DNA of 10,399 nucleotides, from NCBI GenBank assembly GCA_031264825.1, contig JAISDL010000118.1:1-10399 (forward strand), in the 5' to 3' direction. Position 1 is the stretch's first letter, and each line of letters starts with the position of its first letter. Of the stretch, positions 6,676 to 10,399 are shown piece after piece. Source of the DNA: Accumulibacter sp. GTDB taxonomy: Bacteria; Pseudomonadota; Gammaproteobacteria; Burkholderiales; Rhodocyclaceae. The notes under the pieces were generated by a model. That model was not told the origin of the DNA, ran no database searches, and saw only the letters and a program-made list of their open reading frames with translations. The position numbers were made by a program, and so were the translations under genes.

Positions 6676-6960
6676 ATGCGAAGAATAAGTGCATATCGCC
6701 TTCTCCGCGCATTTTCAGCGATCTTGGTGAGCAATTTTTTCGCGACATTTTTTGTGCTCGGCGTATTTTTTTCGCCCAATGAAATGACAGAAGGAATTTC
6801 TCAAGACTTCGTGTTTTATCATATTTTATGCGTTTCTCTCATTTCGATTCCTTGGGCGATCTGGATTCTTTTTTTCGAAAAGGAAGTCGCGGAGGAGAAA
6901 AAATTCATGCTCTTTCGCTGGCTCCGCGCAAAGTGGAGAGAAGCGAAGGACGCTTCGTGA
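6676..6960 (+). CDS. Small two-helix membrane protein, unknown function
   Basis: A 94-residue protein not recognised from any named family. It has two hydrophobic segments, about residues 13-33 (AILVSNFFATFFVLGVFF) and 46-66 (ending SIPWAIWILFF), separated by a short acidic loop. Basic residues at both ends (RRISAYRLLR and the lysine/arginine-rich tail) predict both termini in the cytoplasm. AGGA at 6662-6665 is 10 nt before the ATG. Codons are markedly more AT-rich than in neighbouring genes, consistent with a transferred gene or a small cargo gene. It stands alone: 180 nt after the permease stop and tail-to-tail with the Gcr gene 38 nt downstream. The 6496-6675 gap shows only a weak promoter-like pair, TTGGAA (6559) and TACTCT (6582). 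It could be a chance ORF, but hydropathy and ribosome site argue for a real gene. Confidence 0.55.
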   Translation: MRRISAYRLLRAFSAILVSNFFATFFVLGVFFSPNEMTEGISQDFVFYHILCVSLISIPWAIWILFFEKEVAEEKKFMLFRWLRAKWREAKDAS

Positions 6961-6998
6961 TACCCGGGACGGACTGAACCCGTATTTCGCGGCGGACG

Positions 6999-8999
6999 CT
7001 ATTCTTCCGCTTTGGGTTCGCCCGCCGGGAAAAGGAATTCTCCCGGGCGATCACGCAGAAGACGCAGACACGCGCAGGCGATCTGCCGCCACGGAACATC
7101 GTCGATCCGGCGCGCGCGCAAGGCGATGTGAAACGCGAGCGCAAAGCTGACCGCCAGGTTGACGAATCCGATGACGGCCACGTCGAGCAGCGCGCAGACC
7201 GCCGCCCGCCCACCCAAGTCGAGACCGATCGCCGCGAAGCCGACGTAGGCCGAGGAAAACGTCACGTGCCGAATGTCGATCGGTAGCGCGGTCAAGGCGC
7301 CGACGAAGGACGTGCCGCCGAGCAGGAAGCCGAAAAGAAAATTCCCCGAAAGCGCGCCGAGGTTTTCGCCGACGTATACAGCGATTCGCTGCGCGCGGTA
7401 GCCGCCCCACGCTCTTCTCAGCCATTCGAGCTGAAGGATGCGCTCGGCGACGCGGTTGTACGTCGCGTAGTTGTCGAAGTACGCGTTGATCAAGCCGGCC
7501 AGAAAGAGGCAGACGCCGGCGATCGCCGCGTAGAGCAAGGCGCCGCTCCGCGTGAGTGTCTGGCTTTCCAGGAGTTGTGCGGCTTTTTCGGCCGTGACGA
7601 GGGGGCTGCCGCTCAGGAAGGAAAAACCCCACGCGAGGAACGCGGCGAGCGGGAGCGCCAGGCAAACGTTGCCGAGGATCGCGATCGTCTGCGTCCTGAA
7701 GGTTCGCGCGATCAAAAGCGCGAGATTATCGAGGTGGTGGAGCTTCCCGTCGACCTGCTCGACGCCGGCGGCGATGGCGTTCGCCGTCATCGCGGGCTGC
7801 TTGGTCGCGACGCTTCCGTGGATGACGTGAATGAGACAGAAGCCCAGGCCGTAATTCAGGCAGTAGGCAAACGTCATCATCAGCGGCGGCATCCCCGTTT
7901 TTCCGAGCAACAGCTTCAGGGTGGCCATGAACGCGATGACCGCGCCGCCGATCAGCGCGGAACGCGCCATTCCGAAGTATTCCTTCCGATTTTCGGCGAT
8001 GTAATGCTCGCCGCGACTGCTCGCGTTCTCGGTAATCCTGAGCGCGATGAGTTCGGTGTTCCGCCGCCAGTGCGGCGCCAGATCGTCGCGTCGGCATTCG
8101 TCGCGGACGAGCGACGCGAAAAGGCGAACGATCGGGCGTCGCGCGCTCCGTCCGTCGGGTTCGATCCTCAGTTCTTCGACGACATCGAGCAGTTTTTCCA
8201 TGCGATCGATGAGCTGGTCAAGCCGCTGGAGGATATACGTCAGGCGGATGCTCGTCCCATAGCGCGCGGCGCGGTTGTGGAGACGCTCGATGACATCGAA
8301 GCACTGCGCGAAAAGCACGCGCAAATGTTTGTCGTCGATTCCGGGAACTTCGGAATTTCTCCACGAGGCAAGAGTGGCCTCGACGTAGTCGTCGAGTTCG
8401 CCGCACTGCGCGGAAAAAGGCGACTCGTACGCGTCAAGGTCCGGGTCGAGGCGCAGGAGTTCGGGTTCGAGCCCCGACGCGGCGATCCAATGCGAAACGA
8501 TCCGCAAGGAACGCAGGATTTCGGAAACGGCGTGCGGAAACTCGGTCCCCGCGCCTTCGGCCTCATCCTCGCCGAAACGCAGCGCCTCGATCAAGTCGAG
8601 CCAGGCGTCCTCGCCGACGCCGACGACCCAGACACCGTCGGTCGAGCGGCAAAAAGCGCACCGGAGAAAACTTTGCAGATACCCCGCGTCGAGCACGTCC
8701 GGCAGGAACTTGTGCCCAAGCCGCCGGAAAAATTCGCTGAAAAAGCCGGTATTCGGCGAAATCCCTGAAGTCGTGTAAAGTCCGCTGTGCCGCCGGATTC
8801 GCAGGATGCTCGAGACCGCCTCGCGCAGCCCCGCCCGCATCTGCGGATGTTCTTCGAGAATCAGTCCGATGCGCTTCAGATTCCGCCGCGCCGTCTCGAC
8901 GTCACCCGGAGCGTCGGGCCGAACGGCGGTAACGAGCGCGACGAGGAGCTTTCCGGTATCCGCATCCGCTTCGGTAAAACGCGCTAAAAGGCTTTCCAT
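6999..8999 (-). CDS. Gcr-family integral membrane protein ('site-specific recombinase', COG4389-like)
   Basis: A 666-residue protein recognised as the Gcr family, named after a gonococcal gene and annotated as site-specific recombinase in many betaproteobacteria. Residues 1-340 are soluble and largely helical, with a coiled-coil-like stretch at about 255-280 (LQRLDQLIDRMEKLLDVVEE). From 345 on there are several membrane segments: about 347-366, 373-393, 437-462, 485-505, 548-573 and 588-627. Family landmarks are YFDNYATYNRVAERI (507-521), ENLGALSGNFLFGFLLGG (545-562) and LPIDIRHVTFSSAYVGFA (572-589). No tyrosine-recombinase R-H-R-Y set or serine-recombinase core is apparent, so actual recombinase activity is doubtful. 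The ATG at 8999 has only a weak ribosome site (GGA). A TATACT box lies just upstream. It follows the PIN gene in the same direction after 36 nt. Confidence 0.88.
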   Translation of the reverse strand: MESLLARFTEADADTGKLLVALVTAVRPDAPGDVETARRNLKRIGLILEEHPQMRAGLREAVSSILRIRRHSGLYTTSGISPNTGFFSEFFRRLGHKFLPDVLDAGYLQSFLRCAFCRSTDGVWVVGVGEDAWLDLIEALRFGEDEAEGAGTEFPHAVSEILRSLRIVSHWIAASGLEPELLRLDPDLDAYESPFSAQCGELDDYVEATLASWRNSEVPGIDDKHLRVLFAQCFDVIERLHNRAARYGTSIRLTYILQRLDQLIDRMEKLLDVVEELRIEPDGRSARRPIVRLFASLVRDECRRDDLAPHWRRNTELIALRITENASSRGEHYIAENRKEYFGMARSALIGGAVIAFMATLKLLLGKTGMPPLMMTFAYCLNYGLGFCLIHVIHGSVATKQPAMTANAIAAGVEQVDGKLHHLDNLALLIARTFRTQTIAILGNVCLALPLAAFLAWGFSFLSGSPLVTAEKAAQLLESQTLTRSGALLYAAIAGVCLFLAGLINAYFDNYATYNRVAERILQLEWLRRAWGGYRAQRIAVYVGENLGALSGNFLFGFLLGGTSFVGALTALPIDIRHVTFSSAYVGFAAIGLDLGGRAAVCALLDVAVIGFVNLAVSFALAFHIALRARRIDDVPWRQIACACLRLLRDRPGEFLFPAGEPKAEE

Positions 9000-9024
9000 T
9001 GAAAATCCATCGTCAGTCGATCGA

Positions 9025-9030
9025 AGTATA
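9025..9030 (-). promoter_or_regulatory. Candidate -10 box for the Gcr gene
   Basis: On the minus strand this reads TATACT, five of six matches to the sigma70 -10 consensus, 25 nt upstream of the Gcr ATG and in the 36-nt gap after the PIN gene. The -35 is poor (TTCAAC at an 18-bp spacing). It would allow Gcr expression independent of the PIN gene. Confidence 0.35.
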
Positions 9031-9035
9031 CCCCG

Positions 9036-9512
9036 CTAAACGCCCTCCGTTGAAATCCCCGGACTTTTCGGATTTTGCAGAAAATCGCACGCCGCCTCGG
9101 GCAGAAGAATCGCGCACCCCGAAAAACGCCGCGCGAGCTTGAGGAGCGCCTTGTCGCGCGTCAGCAATGCGTCGGCCTTGCAGCGCGCGGCGAGGTTCAG
9201 GAATTTCTGGTCGTCCGCGTCGTCACACAAGGGAATGCGTCGAAACTTCGCGCCCGCCGCGGCGTCCGGCTCGCCGTCCGAATCGACGAAGACCGTCCGG
9301 CGGCGGTATTCTTCGATCAACGCGGCCCGCGCGTCTTCGGAGAGGCCGAAAGCCCGATACGCGCACACTCTCTCGAACTCGGCAAAACAGCCGACATCGG
9401 TAAAACACGCCGCCCCTTTCGCCCGGATCAGGGATTCCAGGCGCAACGCGCGCGGGTCGCGGAAATGCAGCGTCTCCAGTACGACGTTCGTATCCAGCAC
9501 AAGGCGTATCAT
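9036..9512 (-). CDS. PIN-domain protein (putative toxin-like ribonuclease, COG1569-type)
   Basis: A 158-residue PIN domain of normal length. The family acidic residues are visible: D7 in LVLDTNVV, E45 in GCFAEFERV, the cluster D97/D98/D100/D101 in PLCDDADDQKFLNLA, and D120 in LLTRDKALL. These coordinate Mg2+ in PIN ribonucleases. The pattern PLCDDADDQKF followed by LLTRD matches the group annotated as 'putative toxin-antitoxin system toxin component, PIN family'. The ATG at 9512 is preferred over GTG at 9539, because the motif L-V-L-D-T-N should be near the N-terminus and a TATAAT box overlaps the GTG region. No small antitoxin gene precedes it; upstream is a divergent methyltransferase. It may therefore be an RNA-processing or housekeeping PIN protein rather than a toxin. 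The Gcr gene follows after 36 nt. Confidence 0.85.
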   Translation of the reverse strand: MIRLVLDTNVVLETLHFRDPRALRLESLIRAKGAACFTDVGCFAEFERVCAYRAFGLSEDARAALIEEYRRRTVFVDSDGEPDAAAGAKFRRIPLCDDADDQKFLNLAARCKADALLTRDKALLKLARRFSGCAILLPEAACDFLQNPKSPGISTEGV

Positions 9513-9540
9513 GTCGTGGCAATCGATCAAAAGTTCCACG

Positions 9541-9546
9541 ATTATA
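9541..9546 (-). promoter_or_regulatory. Candidate -10 box for the PIN gene
   Basis: On the minus strand this reads TATAAT, a perfect sigma70 -10 match, 28 nt upstream of the PIN ATG, in an AT-rich patch (9541-9562) that contrasts with the GC-rich surroundings. No good -35 occurs at 16-18 bp; TTGACG lies only 6 bp upstream. Expected transcription start is about 9533-9535, leaving a leader of about 20 nt. Confidence 0.45.
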
Positions 9547-9574
9547 AAGAATCGTCAAAAAATACCGCCCTGTT

Positions 9575-10270
9575 TTGGAAAGAAACTCCCGCGTCCCTTC
9601 GAGCGCTCAAACCGGCCCCCACGAGGACTTGCCGCGCCTTCTGGAAAGGCGCGCGGCGTCGCCCTTTCTCAAGCCCTGCGCCGAATACAACCGCCGCGCC
9701 TTCCTCGAAAGCATGGAAAGGCGCGAGCGCGTGTCGCCGGGAAAGCCGCTGATCCTCGACTCGTGCTGCGGCAACGGGGCAAGCGCCGTCGCGCTCGCCG
9801 AAGCCTTCCCGGAGCATTACGTCATCGGCGTCGACAAGTCCGCGGCGCGCCTCGCCAAACATCCCCGGCGCCTTATGCCCAACCTGGACCTCGTTCGCGC
9901 CGACCTCGCCGACTACTGGCGCCTGATGCACGGCGCCGGCGTCCGTCTCGCGCGTCATTACCTCCTCTACCCCAACCCTTGGCCGAAAATCGGGCAGCTC
10001 TCGCGGCGCTGGCACGCGCACCCCGTCTTCCCGTCGCTGCTCGAACTCGGCGGTCGGCTCGAATGCCGGAGCAACTGGCGGATTTACATCGAAGAATTCT
10101 GCTTCTCGATCCGCCACCTGACCGGGATCGACGCGCGCTGCGAAACCTGGCGCCCCGACGCCGCGCAAACGCCGTTTGAAAAAAAATACCTCGAATCGGA
10201 CCACGAACTCTTCCGGGCGGTCGTTGGGCTCAGGTATCAGGAATCAGATGTCAGGAATCAGATCAGTTAG
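9575..10270 (+). CDS. TrmB-like SAM-dependent methyltransferase
   Basis: A 231-residue Rossmann methyltransferase related to tRNA (guanine-N7)-methyltransferase TrmB. The SAM-binding motif I is LILDSCCGNGAS (59-70), followed by the ribose-binding acid D87 in VIGVDKS. The TrmB hallmark YPNPWPK is at 132-138, then RRWHAHPVFP (144-153), GGRLECRSNW (159-168) and the C-terminal TPFEKKYL (199-206), equivalent to TrmB's T-x-x-E motif. The GNG loop carries cysteines instead of TrmB's usual acidic residue, so this is probably a paralogous subfamily; tRNA as substrate is inference. The only plausible start is TTG at 9575, just after an in-frame stop at 9545; the first ATG in frame (9713) would remove conserved N-terminal sequence. 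No clear ribosome site. The last 12 codons (from 10232) lie in a dispersed repeat, so the original stop was probably lost. Divergent from the PIN gene, 62 nt away. Confidence 0.83.
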   Translation: MERNSRVPSSAQTGPHEDLPRLLERRAASPFLKPCAEYNRRAFLESMERRERVSPGKPLILDSCCGNGASAVALAEAFPEHYVIGVDKSAARLAKHPRRLMPNLDLVRADLADYWRLMHGAGVRLARHYLLYPNPWPKIGQLSRRWHAHPVFPSLLELGGRLECRSNWRIYIEEFCFSIRHLTGIDARCETWRPDAAQTPFEKKYLESDHELFRAVVGLRYQESDVRNQIS

Positions 10271-10298
10271 CGGCGGCGTTGCCGCCGGAGAAAAATCC
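10231..10298 (+). repeat. CAGGGATCAG-rich hairpin repeat, right copy
   Basis: Gap-free match (54 of 68 positions) to the reverse complement of 308-375, so the two copies face opposite ways at the two ends of the window. It starts CAGGTATCAGGAATCAG and carries a hairpin CGGCGGC (10271-10277), loop GTT, GCCGCCG (10281-10287). Compared with the left copy, the stem is preserved while the loop changes completely and one G.T pair becomes G-C. The preceding GTTGGGCT (10223-10230) may be a remnant of a GTTGGG unit. It overlaps the methyltransferase 3' end. Confidence 0.75.
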
Positions 10299-10305
10299 AC
10301 GAGGC

Positions 10306-10318
10306 GGGCAAGATGCCC
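10306..10318 (+). repeat. Short GGGCA-AGA-TGCCC hairpin
   Basis: A perfect 5-bp stem with a 3-nt loop, in GGCGGGCAAGATGCCCACAC. It lies where the left composite repeat instead has the ACCGATCGGT palindrome. Part of the hairpin series filling 10271-10387. Confidence 0.5.
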
Positions 10319-10331
10319 ACACTCCCAGAGT

Positions 10332-10363
10332 TATAGGTTGGGGTGAGCGCAGCGATGCCCAAC
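10332..10363 (+). repeat. GTTGGG...CCCAAC hairpin repeat, copy 3
   Basis: Reads TATAGGTTGGGGTGAGCGCA and ends TGCCCAAC, with a 6-bp stem GTTGGG/CCCAAC. It is nearly identical to the reverse complement of 378-410. It follows the CAG-rich unit after 33 nt, as copy 1 follows the left unit after 36 nt. Confidence 0.8.
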
Positions 10364-10368
10364 GTCTC

Positions 10369-10387
10369 GCTTGCGCGAAGCGCAAGC
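10369..10387 (+). repeat. GCTTGCGC-GAA-GCGCAAGC hairpin
   Basis: A perfect 8-bp stem with a 3-nt loop, the strongest hairpin in the window. There is no T-tract after it. It is followed by CACTTCAGGGAT at the window edge, which resembles the TTCAGGGATCAG start of another CAG-rich unit (compare 273-285), so the repeat array probably continues beyond the window. Confidence 0.6.
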
Positions 10388-10399
10388 CACTTCAGGGAT

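Noticed and set aside
7018..7050. Hairpin near the 3' end of the Gcr gene, arms TCGCCCG+GGGA and TCCCGGGCGA
   Set aside because: It forms a 10-bp stem with a 2-nt bulge, but lies inside the coding region before the stop codon and has no T-tract on the minus strand, so I do not call it a terminator.
7575..8768. Long plus-strand open frame (397 codons) opposite the Gcr gene
   Set aside because: Antisense shadow of a clearly conserved membrane protein gene.
10231..10399. CRISPR-like array of short repeats at the right end
   Set aside because: The repeated units differ from each other in sequence and spacing, and there are no uniform repeats with unique spacers or cas genes.

Overview
The window is GC-rich, with long open frames on both strands and strong G/C preference at third codon positions. 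It looks like a proteobacterium, most likely a betaproteobacterium. The main evidence is an intact Gcr-type membrane 'site-specific recombinase', typical of Neisseria/Burkholderia-like lineages. Short hairpin repeats around the GTTGGG...CCCAAC and CAGGGATCAG motifs, common in environmental proteobacterial genomes, lie at both ends. The taxonomic placement is inference.

Layout. Positions 1-519 hold no gene but carry a composite repeat on the minus strand. Positions 520-6495 form a metabolic/transport cluster: an M20 metallopeptidase (+); convergent with it, a translationally coupled minus-strand pair of an Asp/Glu racemase and a PLP enzyme of the D-cysteine desulfhydrase / L-cysteate sulfo-lyase family; then, divergently across a 188-bp intergenic region with nested inverted repeats, an aliphatic-sulfonate/taurine-type ABC importer (binding protein, ATPase, permease). 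Two importer genes are broken as read: the binding protein has an in-frame TAA at codon 54, and the ATPase has one extra base inside its LSGG signature motif. Everything else in the cluster is intact.

Positions 6676-6960 encode a small AT-richer two-helix membrane protein. On the minus strand, a PIN-domain nuclease-like protein (9036-9512) precedes the large Gcr membrane protein (6999-8999). Divergent from the PIN gene, a TrmB-like SAM methyltransferase (9575-10270) reads rightwards, and its last 12 codons lie in a second copy of the composite repeat. Positions 10231-10399 contain four successive hairpins.

How the genes may work together (inference). Importer, racemase, PLP lyase and amidohydrolase fit a route that takes up an organosulfonate or sulfur amino acid such as cysteate or a conjugate, frees the amino acid, adjusts its stereochemistry and cleaves it to pyruvate, ammonium and sulfite or sulfide. 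The importer lesions mean the route is either decaying in this strain or the sequence has two local errors. The right-hand genes have no visible functional link to it.
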